The notes beneath the pieces are model-generated. The model was not told where the DNA came from. It did no database searches and saw nothing but the letters and a program-made list of their open reading frames with translations. DNA of 64,000 nucleotides, from positions 3,110,468 through 3,174,467 of the forward strand of contig JAHCVI010000005.1 in NCBI GenBank assembly GCA_019096155.1, in the 5' to 3' direction. Within the stretch, counting starts at the first letter, position 1; each line of letters begins with the position of its first letter. This stretch comes from Staphylotrichum longicolle. Taxonomy: Eukaryota; Ascomycota; Sordariomycetes; Sordariales; Chaetomiaceae. The translations under genes and the position numbers were made by a program. Shown here piece after piece: positions 11,313-22,091 of this stretch.

Positions 11313-13911
11313 GGCGGCAACGAGCAGCGGCAGCGGCAGTGGCAGTGGCAGTTCACGGAGTCGCGGGTTGGTCACGGAGCGGAATGGGCCAGCATCGACA
11401 CGGGCACGACGGAGACGGAGATGGAGGCGGGGACAGAGGCCGGGACTGACTCGGACCGGGTGACTCGAGGGCCGGGGGTGGGGGGAGGAGAAGGATCGAC
11501 GTCAAGACAGAAGATGCAGAGGAGCTATCAGAGCAGGGTCAAGGTCAAAGATAAAGAGAGATACGAGTGGTCTGGTTCCGGCGCAGAGAGTGTGGTCTGG
11601 TGCGGTGACCGTGGTGACTGTAGTGGCTGTGGCCTGGTCTGTCGAGACGGGAACGAGAATACGAGGGTCTGTCTGTTGAAGCAGCCCGCGAACGTTGTGT
11701 GTGTTGTCAATTCCAGCGTCGTTCTCTGCTCTTGTGCGCTGTACTGTGCTGTGCGGTGCTATGCTGTGAGGATCGAAGGATGGATGAGAGGGCAAAACTT
11801 ATTGGTTCCCCCAAAGTCGAGAGATGAGGGGGAGGAGCGGCAGCCTTATCGCTGATCCCTGTTGAGAGCTCTGGACTGCGGGAAGCGAATCTGGGCGAAT
11901 TGGCTGTCCGGTCATCAAACCACACACGGTGCAGAGTGCAGACAGCGCAGTGCTCGGCGGCAGATAAGACAGCTGTGCAACAGCAATGGCGTCAGTTGCC
12001 TCTCGCCTCAACCCGGGAAACGATGGCGTCTTGTGCTGGTCGGGGACAAAAAGAAGCAGTGACGCGCTTGACAATAAACCAAGAAGAGAGAATCGTTTTC
12101 TTCGAAAGAAGGTGTTCCCGGTCCTCAGAGTCCAACACGAGAGACTGTGCAATTCGACATGGCAAAAGATGTGCTGATCTCTGCTTTACTCGACACTGTC
12201 CGACAATGGGTCTTGCAGCGACAGTGCAGAGAATGTGTTTGATCGAGACGATCGTCGCTGGCGATCATCGCGATGGTGGTGGAGGCTCGAGTGAATGCCA
12301 GCCAAGGACACAGAGGTCCCCGCCCGTGCTCTCACCACGAAGCACGAGCGAAGCTCCCGGGCCTCAAGCGGGCTGTGGGCCTGCCAGAGACAGGCGCCCC
12401 CGGATCCGCAGCGGGGTCTCTTCCATGATCCAAGCCGTTGCGCTGCCCCACTGCCAAAAGACAACATCGAATTGTTGTGTGTCTGCAATTGTGAGAAGCA
12501 GAGCGAATGAGAGCATTTAATCTCCTAATAATCAGCTGGCAGTGAGCTAGTCAGACGATTCGTCTTGGCTTCCATCTGTCAAGCCATGAGCCGTGAGCAT
12601 GAAGTCATGACATGACAGGAAAGAGAGAGCAAGAGGAAGCTCAGTTGTCAGTCGATTTCGTGGGATAACAGCACAGGGGTCCGGGCTGCGACTGGCGAGA
12701 CAGGGGCGATCCCACTGCCCCGCCGTCATTGGCTCAGAGATCGTTTCGGGCCAGGCAGACCCACCTCCCGCTGTGGCTCCGCGTCGTGGGGCTGGCCAAT
12801 CTCTCCAACGGGCCAGATGCGGTCCCACCAACTTAACTTTTTGCATCCCTGCCTGCACCTGCCTCTGCATCCCATGGAGGGCGGCCATTTGTTGCCAGTC
12901 GCCAGTCCTGTCGCACAAACTTTCTCCCCCGATGCACGTCGCAACCTCAGCGGGAGCAACGGCCAATTCCAACCGTTGTCGCCCATCCTGCTGCAAGCCA
13001 ATTCTCGAAAGCGGGGGCCAGCTGTGTGCATCCGGGAATGGGACGCCCGTGACGCCGCCCATTCCGATCCTCTGGGACTGCCGCAAGTCCCGTCCCCACT
13101 ATCACGTCGTGGCGTGGATTCATAGTTGGAACAAGGCCATTGACGCATCGAAGCACCGACCCAATTGTGCACGCTGACGCTGACTCTTGATGTTCAAGAC
13201 TACAGGCCTGATCAGCTGATCACTGCGGTTTGGGACTCGGGTCGCGTTCCAGGCCCAAGGGTCAGCCTGGAGCGACAGGGCGATCGCGGACACCACGAGG
13301 TCACGGGGTGGCGGCGACTGCTCGTTTCCAGATCCAACTCGACCGCCCTCACCGATCCCGAGTCGCGGAGAGCGGCAGGCGCCCTGGCCCCTGGGCCCCT
13401 GAGAGCACAGCGAGGACAGGAAACCTGGAAGAGGGTGTTTTCGTTCAAACGCAAGGCGAGAGGAAGACATCAGGTCGCCAAAAATCCTCAGTGCAACCAC
13501 GGAACAAGTCGACCCACAACCGCTTGTTCTTCGGGATGGCGTGCAGACCCTGCGGGAGAAGACCCTTCATCTGATCTGACAGCAGGGTCCATCAGCAATG
13601 AGCCACCCGAATTGGTGTTGATGTCTTCCAGGGGATGGAATCCGATGGTTGTCGAGGCTCTCAGTGGCATGCGTGCGATCCAGGACGTCGGATAGCAGGC
13701 GGTCTCTGCAGTCAGAATATGCATCAATTGCGTCAATTCTTTTGGGGCGGAACGTCCCCCCTGCCAATTGATGCCGCTCTGGAGAAACAGGCCCCGTTGC
13801 GCCCGACTCTCTCCCCGCAGTCTGGTTGGCGGCGTGTCAATCAGTGCGGGGCAGAGTTAGCATTTTGCGGCCCCGCTCGCCGATGCTCGGCACCACTTTC
13901 CGTCCAGCCTC

Positions 13912-13917
13912 TGACTC
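13912..13917. promoter_or_regulatory. Possible Gcn4/CPC-1-type half-site upstream of threonine synthase
   Basis: TGACTC occurs about 155 bp upstream of the threonine synthase start. Fungal general amino-acid control factors (Gcn4, CPC-1, CpcA) bind TGACTCA, and threonine biosynthesis is a known target pathway. The seventh base does not match, so this is weak evidence. Confidence 0.3.
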
Positions 13918-13956
13918 CCCTTTCACCACGCTGTTGTTTCTCTGTGTCTGCTGCGA

Positions 13957-13990
13957 TCTGCGTCTGCGTCTGCGTCTACGTCTGCGTCTG
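13957..13990. repeat. GTCTGC-type hexamer microsatellite
   Basis: Five to six near-perfect copies of GTCTGC, one with GTCTAC, about 80 bp upstream of the threonine synthase ATG, probably in the leader. Confidence 0.8.
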
Positions 13991-14067
13991 CTCCTGACCA
14001 GCTGGGTCCAACCACAACTACCCATCACCAGCCCTCGCTCCCTCCATATTCCACCCTCCTATCCAAC

Positions 14068-15859
14068 ATGGCCACCGGCGCCGTTCCCAACGGCTCGTCC
14101 GCCCCGACGCACACCACGTCGCAGCGCTATTTGAGCACGCGGGGCAATGACAGCGGTGTAGGCAATACCCCCTCCAGTTTTTTTGTCCCAATTGTCGCGT
14201 CGTCTACCGTGCTGCGCATGCATCTGACGCCCTGAATAACAACAGCTCTCCTTTGAGGAGGTCGTCCTCAAGGGCCTCGCCTCCGACGGCGGCCTGTACA
14301 TCCCGGAGGCGGTCCCCGTCGCCGAGGGGTGGGAGTCCTGGAAGGACCTCTCGTTTGTTGACCTCGCCTTCAACGTCCTGTCGCTCTACATCTCGCCCTC
14401 GGAGATCCCCGCCGACGACCTCAAGGACATCATCCGCCGCAGCTACTCGACCTTCCGCTCCGAGGAGGTCACCCCCCTGATCCACCTCCAGAACGACATC
14501 CACCTCCTGGAGCTCTTCCACGGGCCGACCTTTGCCTTCAAGGACGTGGCGCTGCAGTTCCTCGGCAACCTGTTCGAGTACTTCTTGGTGCGCCGGAACG
14601 AGGGGAAGACGGGGCGCGACAGGTACCACCTCACCGTGGTGGGCGCGACAAGCGGTGACACAGGCTCGGCCGCCATCTACGGCCTGCGCGGGAAAAAGGA
14701 CGTCTCGGTCTTCATGCTCCACCCCAAGGGCCGCGTGAGCCCCATCCAGGAACTCCAGATGACGACGGTGCTGGACGCCAACGTCCACAACCTGGCCGTG
14801 ACCGGCAACTTTGACAACTGCCAGGTGAGTGTACCGCTTGACCATGTCTAGAACCCAAAAGCCAACGCCACCCTCCAGGACATTGTCAAGGCGCTCTTTG
14901 CCGACCCCGACATCAACTCGAGCCACAAGCTCGGCGCCGTCAACTCGATCAACTGGGCGCGCATCCTCGCCCAGACCGTCTACTACTTCTACTCGTACTT
15001 CTCCCTCGCCCGCCAACAACCGGACTCGTTCAAGATCGGCGACAAGGTCCGCTTCTCGGTCCCCTCGGGCAACTTTGGCGACATCTTGGCCGGCTACTTT
15101 GCCCACCGCATGGGCCTGCCCGTCGACAAGTTCGTCATCGCCACCAACGAGAACGACATTCTCGACCGCTTCTGGAAGACGGGCCGGTACGAGAAGAAGC
15201 CCACCTACGGCGCCTCGGCCGAGGGCGGCCTGCCCGAGGACGGCGTCAAGGCGCACGAGGACGGCGTCAAGGAGACGCTGTCCCCGGCCATGGACATCCT
15301 CGTCTCGTCCAACTTTGAGCGCCTCCTCTGGTTCCTCGCCTACTCGTTCGCCGCGAGCGCCGGCATGGACGACGAGTGGAACAAGAAGCAGGCCAGCCAG
15401 GAGGTGTCGTCGTGGCTGAGCGACCTTAAGCACAAGGGCGGCTTCGGCCCCGTCTACCAGGACGTGCTCGAGGCGGCCCGCAAGACGTTCGAGAGCGAGC
15501 GCGTCAGCGACCAGGAGACCCTCGACACCATCCGGAGCCTGTACGCCGAGGTCGGCTACGTGCTGGACCCGCACACCGCCGTCGGCGTCGAGGCCGCCAG
15601 GCGGTCGGCCGCCCGCGAGGAGGCTGCGGGGATCCCCATCATCTCGCTGTCGACGGCGCACCCGGCCAAGTTTGCCGGCGCCGTCACGCTCGCGCTGCAG
15701 GACGAGGAAGGCTTCGAGTTCGACGCCAAGGTGCTGCCGCCCGAGTTTGTCGGGCTGGACAAGCGCGAGAAGAGGGTGCGCGAGGTTGAGAACGACTGGA
15801 AGGCGGTGCGGGCGCTGGTCAAGGAGGAGGTGGATGAGGAGCTGGGGGGGGCGAGGTGA
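14068..15859 (+). CDS. THR4: Threonine synthase
   Basis: PLP enzyme converting O-phosphohomoserine to threonine and phosphate, last step of threonine biosynthesis. Exons 14068..14157, 14246..14824 and 14879..15859 join to 549 residues, matching fungal THR4 (about 515-550). N-terminal SQRYLSTRG and LSFEEVVLKGLASDGGLYIP are family hallmarks. HGPTFAFKDVALQFLGN carries the PLP lysine at about residue 130. VVGATSGDTGSAAIYGLRG is the phosphate-binding region. GAVNSINWARILAQ and VPSGNFGDILAGY follow in the expected order. The first intron uses donor GTAGGC, chosen because it keeps phase with the conserved LSFEE. The second intron is 54 nt. Confidence 0.96.
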
Positions 15860-16844
15860 TGCAGGTTTTGCTTTGTTTTGGGCCGGGGGAAAGGGGGGAA
15901 GGTAATGTGTATGATGCGGGTTGGGGGAAAGGGGATAGGGAAGGAGGCAGGGAGGGAAGGAAGGAGGGGATGGTGGTCTATCTACAGATAATCAATCTGT
16001 TGGGTCGGTGGACCGCAGGGGTCGATCTGGTGCTGGATCTTTTTTTCATTTTTCTTTCTTTTGCATATAACACTCACACACACCCATACTTCTAGAGACG
16101 CTCGATGGCGGGCGGGACGTGAGTGAGTCTGGTACATAGACGGGCGGGCGCGATACAGGTCACCAAAAAAACTAACTCGGAGCTTTCCAATCATTCTTTC
16201 TGCTCGGTTCGACTCATCTCGTTTGAACTCTTTTGGCATGACAACATTAAATCTATCGTGACATGTCAAGTGAACGAAGAGAGGTGCTTTCATCCGCTGT
16301 GCGGGCTACGCCATCACCCCATACCTTATCCATATCGATGTCAGGCCACATTCAAGTGAGGAAAGGAAAGGCGGGCCGTGAGGTGTATGGGGGTATCAAA
16401 CCAGAATATGCCGCTTCGTAATTTCCTTCCGTCTCGAATCTCGAAACCATGCGTGCGTGCGTGCGTGCGTGTGTGTGTAATATACAAAGTGCCCGCTGTC
16501 TACGTCCTGTGCAAACCCTCTCCGTCTCTTCTTTGAGCGCTGCCCATTGCTCACTCACTCACACACTCTCTCTCTACACACCGTGGTTCTCCGTCCGGTC
16601 CATTTCCGGAATGGTTCATTCATGCCAACCAGCCTCATCTTCATCTCACAAGGGGCCATACATCTAACCCAACTCACTCTCTCTAGAGAGAGGAAAAAAG
16701 CGAGGTGTGAGAGAATGATGGCAAACACCTTCCCCTTCCTTTTCCCTTCCCCTTTCCCGTTCACTCCGGTCCTCCCTCAGCACCCCCGTCCCCTTTTCAT
16801 TGCTTGCTGCACTCGAGGAGGGCTGGGTCATTCGCGACCAACCT
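15860..16844. other. Convergent intergenic region
   Basis: About 985 bp between the 3' ends of threonine synthase and PPG1, probably both 3' untranslated regions. It includes a GCGT tetranucleotide microsatellite at 16451-16470 running into a short GT run. No gene is visible. Confidence 0.55.
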
Positions 16845-18158
16845 TTAGAGGAAATAATCACCAGCGCCGCGGCGGCCGCCGGGGATGTGGCGCTGGTCGT
16901 CGGGGACGGCCGAGAAGATGGAGAACTTGGTGTCGAGGTCGCCGCGGCCGACCGTCATGATGGAGGCGACGTTGCCGCAGCGGTAGCAGTAGTTGGGGGC
17001 GGACCAGACGGTGACGACGGATTTCTCGGGAAAGTGGAACTGTGGCGAGGGAGAAAAAGAGGGGGGTTGTTAGTTGAGAGGAGGATGGTTGTGCACAGGG
17101 GATGTGATGTATGTGGGAAGGAAGGAGGCGGGAAAAGAGGGGGGAGGTGTGTTTACCTTGTAGCCTTCGTTGACCAGCTGGTGGGCGCGCGCAATCGTCT
17201 TGAGCCCGTTGACGTGGTTGAACTCGTTGGCGACCTTGTACCCAAACAGCCAGCCGGCGCCGCGCGGGCTGATGGCCCACGTCTCAATGTCCTCCGGGTC
17301 GCTCCAGACGAGGTCGCAGAAGGCGCCCTCGTGGGGGATCTCCTGGGCGCGGGCGACGACGCGGATCTGGTCGATGGTGCGGATCTCGGGGCTCAGGCCG
17401 CCGTGCACGCAGAGGACGGTCCCGTCGACGATGGCGGCCAGCACGAGGAAGTCGAACACCTGGCAGCAGGCCTTCCACACCGAGGCGTTGCCGTACTTTT
17501 GCTGGCACTCTTCGTAGAACCCGTACACCTGTGTTATTTGGCGGGATTCGTGGTTGCCGCGGACGAGGACTATCCTGTCGGGGTACTTTGCTTTGAGACA
17601 CATTAGGAGGGTGAACGTCTCCAAGCTGAAGTAGCCCCGGTCGACGAAATCGCCGAGGAAGACAAAGCGGGTGTCGGCCGACTGCGAGCCCGCGTCGGCG
17701 GGCGGGGCCGTGTGTGTGGATTCCTCGTGCGCTTCGGCAATCGTGTCGTCGGCGTCGGCGTCGGCGCCAGCACTGTCGTCGCCTGGGGTGCCCGCATTTT
17801 TGAGCATGCTCTTGAGCTTGGGGTTCGTGATCTCTGTGGGCGGCTCGATGTCGTCGGACGAGATGACGGTTGTGCTAGTCATGGGGGCCTGGACGTTGGA
17901 CTCGCCGGGCATGCCGCCGGCGACGCGGAACAGCTCGAGCAGGTCGTAGAACTGGCCGTGGATGTCGCCACATATTGTGACGGGGGTGACGACGGGCTGG
18001 ATGTTGGACTCCTCCATAAGGACCTCCTTGACCATCTCGCAGAGCTGCTTCATGACGTGCTCGGGCAGGTAGTGGCACTGCTTGGCCTCCTCGAGCCACT
18101 CGTCCAGGCCTGCGCCCGTCGTGAGGGTTGCCGGGCCCGGCTTTGGTACGCTGGCCAT
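16845..18158 (-). CDS. PPG1: Serine/threonine protein phosphatase PPG1 (PP2A-like catalytic subunit)
   Basis: Two exons, 18158..17157 and 17039..16845, join to 398 residues. The PPP metallophosphatase motifs are complete: GDIHGQ, GDFVDRG, RGNHESR and the C-terminal APNYCYR. The protein ends DYFL, the tail that is carboxymethylated in PP2A-group enzymes. The N-terminal LDEWLEEAKQCHYLPE and the overall pattern fit PPG1, a component of the Far/STRIPAK-like network in yeast, rather than PP2A, PP4 or PP6. An insertion of roughly 80 residues, acidic and Ala/Asp-rich, separates ELFRVAGG from FVFLGDFVDRG and accounts for most of the extra length over about 310-residue relatives. The start at 18158 is the only ATG before the conserved region. 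Confidence 0.9.
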
Positions 18159-18983
18159 GATGCGGGCGGTGGGTTTGGAAGAAGAAGGGCGAAGGAGGTG
18201 ATGGCGGGCGTGGTAGTTTGGGGCCGCGGGGGCTCGGTCTGGGACTTGTCGCGGGCGGATCGAGGGGTCCTGGTCTTGGTCCGGGTCTGATTTTTGAATC
18301 CAAACTCGCTGTCTTGCTGTACTAACTCAGTAGCATTGCATAAACGCAGAAGAAAACGAGAAATAAATCTAGGCTGGTCGGGGCTCTGTTGGTGTGCTTA
18401 GGTTGGGGAGTTGTTCAACCGCATCCGATCTGGTTACACTAGTCTGGGCATGGACGCAGCCGAAGAGAGGGGCTGTCGACGCTGCGAGGTCAGTTGTTGA
18501 ACCGAGATTTACGCGCCCGATAGCGCCAGGTTACAGGCCTGCTAAGGTGCCCCGCCATTTGCGCCGACCAAGCTCAAGCGGGTCGGTCGCTGACATGGGA
18601 TGAAGGCTGCCCCACACTCGACTCTTATCGGATTTCTCGCTGCGATTTCCTGGAGCTGCAAGTGAAGAAGGGTCCATGAGGTGCTCTGGGCAGTTCCCAC
18701 CCAGCAACCTAACAAATCTCACTCTCACCAAACCGAGCACCGCGACCAGACATTCACAACTCGACCTTCGAGACGCAGCAACATCAGTGAATGGTGAGAG
18801 ACTTGAGCGAGAAACTAGGCCCGAATTGTCCCATCGGATTGCAGCACACAATCACCGAATCGAGAAGCGGTGACTTTAGCGACGTTTTACGGCAACACTC
18901 GACCACGACACCCACTCCGTCCTCCGATTTCTTTCAGCTGTCGTGCTTCAATAAGCAAGCTCCGGACGGAGCACCCGACCGCC
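18159..18983. other. Divergent intergenic region between PPG1 and UPF3
   Basis: About 825 bp that should carry the promoters of both genes. No gene, strong repeat or recognisable RNA is seen. Confidence 0.55.
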
Positions 18984-21046
18984 ATGAGCACCCCGCAACT
19001 GCTGTCCCGGAAGCCGAACGGCTCCACGGCTGGCCAGTCCTCGGCCGATGCCGCCACAAAAGCCCCGAGGGCGAGAGCCCCTGCCCAAGGCGAGAAGGTC
19101 GTGGTCAGGCGCTTGCCGCCAGCCATGACCGAGGAGGAATTTGTCACCATACTGGGCGATGAGTGGAGGGTCGGACGCGGGAAGGTCGACTGGTTCTCTT
19201 ACTGGCCGGGCAAGGTGTCGCAGCAGTCTGTAACCATCCTCCCAGCACGCGCCGTTGTTCATCTACTGACTGGAGGACCTGCAGCCCCTCGAAGCCGTCA
19301 CAGCCTTCGCGCGCATATCTCCATGTCACCCGGCGGGATGAGTTGACGGCGCTGCTGCAGACGGTACAGTCGGCAAGGTGGGAGGACGCAAAGGAGACAT
19401 ACAATGACCCCGCCCTGGTGTCGCCGCCGACCGTCGAGTTTGCTACCTACAAGAAGATTCCCGGGGACAAGAAGCGCGTCGACGGCCGGCAAGGCACAAT
19501 CGACCAGGATCCCGAGTTTATGGCCTTCCTCGAGGCCCTGGCGAACCCCGACGCGCAGAAGGAAGCCCCTGATGGTGAGCAGGGTGCGGAAGAGGCTATC
19601 AAGAGCGAAAAGACGACAACGACGCCTTTGGTCGAGTATCTCAAGGAGCGGAAGGCAGCCAAAGCCAAGGAGGCCGCTGCCGCCAAGAGCGCGAAGCATG
19701 CGAGACAGGACTCGCAGGGAGGCAAGGGCAAGGCCGCCGCCGCGCCCACCGAGGAACCGAAGAAGAAGTCTAGGGATGGCAGGGGCGAGAAGGGCCACGA
19801 AAGGGCATCTGAACGGCCGAAGGAATCCGTCAAAATCCTCACCAAAAAAGCCGCTGCTGCGGCCGAGGCTGCTGCCGAGGCGGCCAGAACCGTCGCGGCC
19901 CAGATGAAGACGTCAGCGCAGCCCAGCTCACGGTCCGGAGCCCAGGAAGCACCGCCCAAGAGCCGCAGAGCGGGCATCGCTGCCGCGGCACGGATTCTGC
20001 AACGCGACTTGGGTCTCAGTCCGGGCAACGCGCATCGCAAAGCGCGCCAGGAAGCAGCCAAGGCCGAGTCAGAGACCAAGGCTACCGCTCCCAAGGAGAT
20101 CGCGAAGCCAGCCCCGCCGGCCCCTCCTGAGCCCGCACCATCCCCCATTTCGACTGCGCCCTCCACAACGTCCGGCACAACCAAGACACAACCACCCGCA
20201 ACGGGGAGGTCTCGGAACAGAAAACGCGGCGCTGGCGAGGACAACACGAAGGCAAAGGCGGAACCCACTGGCGAGAAGGCGGCAGAAGCGTCAACTCCCG
20301 CACCGGCAAAGGCACCCGTCACGGTGATGAAGAAAAAGGAGAGTCAATCAGTTCCATCTCCGCCGGCGGCGTCGCCGGCGCCAGCAGGTCCTTCAAAAAC
20401 AAGCCCATCATCGGCCCAAGCCGCAGCTCCTCCTTCTGGGCCCAAGTCGGCAACTCAGAAGCAGGGTGGAGGTTCCAAAAAGGCGAACGCCCCTCCCGCC
20501 CCCAGCCCGGGCGCGACCCGCGCCTTTGTCAAACATGCCAACCACTCGCAGGGCGTCACCGACGTGCTTCTCAGGGAGGTAATGCAGGCGTTTGGCGCCG
20601 TGACGAGCGTGGAGATGGACCGCAAGAAAGGATTCGCCTACGTCGACTTTGTGGACCACGCAGGCCTCGCCAAGGCCATGGCCGCTAGCCCGGTTTCCGT
20701 TGCGCAAGCCACAGTGCAGGTGCTCGAGCGGAAGGAGATGGGGAAGAAAGGGCCGGGACCCGCTCAGGGGAAGAATTCTGCTGCCCCTGCGTCTGCACCC
20801 GCGCCGGCCTCTGCTCCGGCTCCGGCGAAGGCACAGGCCACTGCGAGCGCAGAGCAGACTTCTGCGCCGCCGACGCCGGTCTCGACAGGGCCTGCCGCGG
20901 AGAAGGCCGGTGGGGAGCAGGGCAGCAAGCGTGGCGGACGGCGGCGCGGTGGGAGGGGAAGAGGGGACAAGGAATCCAAGGACAAAGACGGCGCGAAGAA
21001 GGCCGATGGAGGAAGTGCTTCTGCGGCGCCAGCGACCGCCAGCTGA
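18984..21046 (+). CDS. UPF3: Nonsense-mediated mRNA decay factor UPF3 (Smg4/UPF3 domain) with C-terminal RRM
   Basis: UPF3 couples exon-junction or ribosome-associated signals to UPF2/UPF1 in nonsense-mediated decay. Exons 18984..19225 and 19285..21046 join to 667 residues. The Smg4/UPF3 domain spans about residues 35-190: KVVVRRLPPAMTEEEF, VDWFSYWPGKVS, SRAYLHV, then YNDPALVSPPTVEFATYKKIPG. A long Ala/Pro/Lys-rich low-complexity stretch follows (about 200-490). A second RRM-like module (about 490-565) shows RNP2-like AFVKHA and RNP1-like KGFAYVDF. The C-terminus is Ala/Pro-rich and ends with a GGRRRGGRGRGDK patch. Only the donor GTCTGT at 19226 keeps frame with the conserved SRAYLHV exon, so it is accepted although non-consensus. 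The gene is divergent from PPG1. Confidence 0.9.
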
Positions 21047-22091
21047 GGTGTTGGTTGGTTGATAAACGAATATTGGAAGCAGGTGCACCGAAAGCTGCCA
21101 CGTGCTAACAGTACCCGCCGCGTTCGCATCCCCCGTGTGTTAGTGACTACAGAAACTGAGACCTGGTCGCGGGATTTTGCTGAAGCTAAAGCGGGTTATT
21201 GACCTCGACCGTGGATCGTGCTCCTTCTTCCCGCATTCTCTTGGTCAAGGAGTCGTGAGTGTTTTTCACAACTGCCGCTGTCCTGGCTGACCCGCTGCCC
21301 AGATGTCAACCACCAGCCATGGCCCAAGGCGGGTAGAAAATCGGCGGATAAGTGCCATGGCAATCCCATCCTGTCTTAGCACGCCGAATCCAGGATGGAA
21401 CTACGGAGTAGTGTCAACAGAAATTGGTGTTGAGAGCGCAGCTGCCCGCTCGTTTGTTCCGAGACTGATGCCAAGGCCTGGGGTTTTGCTCCGTCCCAAA
21501 GACATTTCTCGACGCGAAATCACAGGATCCGTCTCTTGACACTCAGCTGGACCCGTTCTGTGGGGTCACGATCCCAAGAAACAAAACAAAGATGCTCCAG
21601 ACCCACGGCCAAGCATTGTTAGTGACTGGATCAGACGCAGGGGCTCGCAAGTTGAGCCGCTGGGCTCTTAGTCCAGGCCGGATCTGGCCTGACAGCTGGA
21701 CTTGCCATTGGCTTGGCACGACGCTCTAGAAGCGCTATTGTCCCGAGTCGTGTAAGTCTATTGAGAAACCCACAGCTGACACCCGGCTGACGGCTCACAA
21801 CCCCTGACTAACTAACTGTTGGTCAAGCTGTGCTCAAGGCGAGCAGCGAGCCGCAGCATCAACGTCGGTCACCAACTGGTGATGGGGCACGAAGAGCTTC
21901 CCAGGCTCCAACGACCTGGCCTCGGGACTTATTTAAAATAAGTTCCTGTGCCCCTTGCGGTTGACAAAATGAACGACTCTATCCGCGACACCCTTCGGTG
22001 ATTCAGTCCTCCTCGAGACGGTCTTTCCTATCATTGGGCCTCGTCCCACTTACACTCTTTACAGTCATTCTTTTTCGACACTCTTTTGAGA
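21047..22091. other. Intergenic region upstream of the PAN-PLA2 gene
   Basis: About 1.05 kb, with the UPF3 3' end and the promoter of the secreted protein. It holds a perfect 17 bp AT-rich palindrome at 21927-21943. No coding sequence is convincing. Confidence 0.5.
21927..21943. promoter_or_regulatory. AT-rich palindrome, possible TATA region
   Basis: ACTTATTTAAAATAAGT is an exact inverted repeat with a one-base centre, 150-165 bp upstream of the ATG at 22092. It contains TATTTAAA, which could serve as a TATA element. Confidence 0.45.

Larger units (their letters stand above)
11313..14067. other. Long divergent intergenic region upstream of PPS1-like gene and threonine synthase
   Basis: About 2.75 kb with no convincing protein or RNA gene. 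It should contain the promoters of both flanking genes. A short GTCTGC hexamer repeat occurs at 13957-13990, and a TGACTC half-site lies at 13912, about 155 bp before the threonine synthase ATG. Open frames on both strands lack conserved features. Confidence 0.5.

Noticed and set aside
12547..13700. Several open frames of 100-180 residues upstream of threonine synthase
   Set aside because: They overlap on both strands, lack motifs and have composition of non-coding sequence.
14204..15661. Minus-strand open frame of 485 residues opposite threonine synthase
   Set aside because: Antisense artefact of a GC-rich gene. It crosses intron positions of the real gene and has low-complexity Val/Gly/Ala content.
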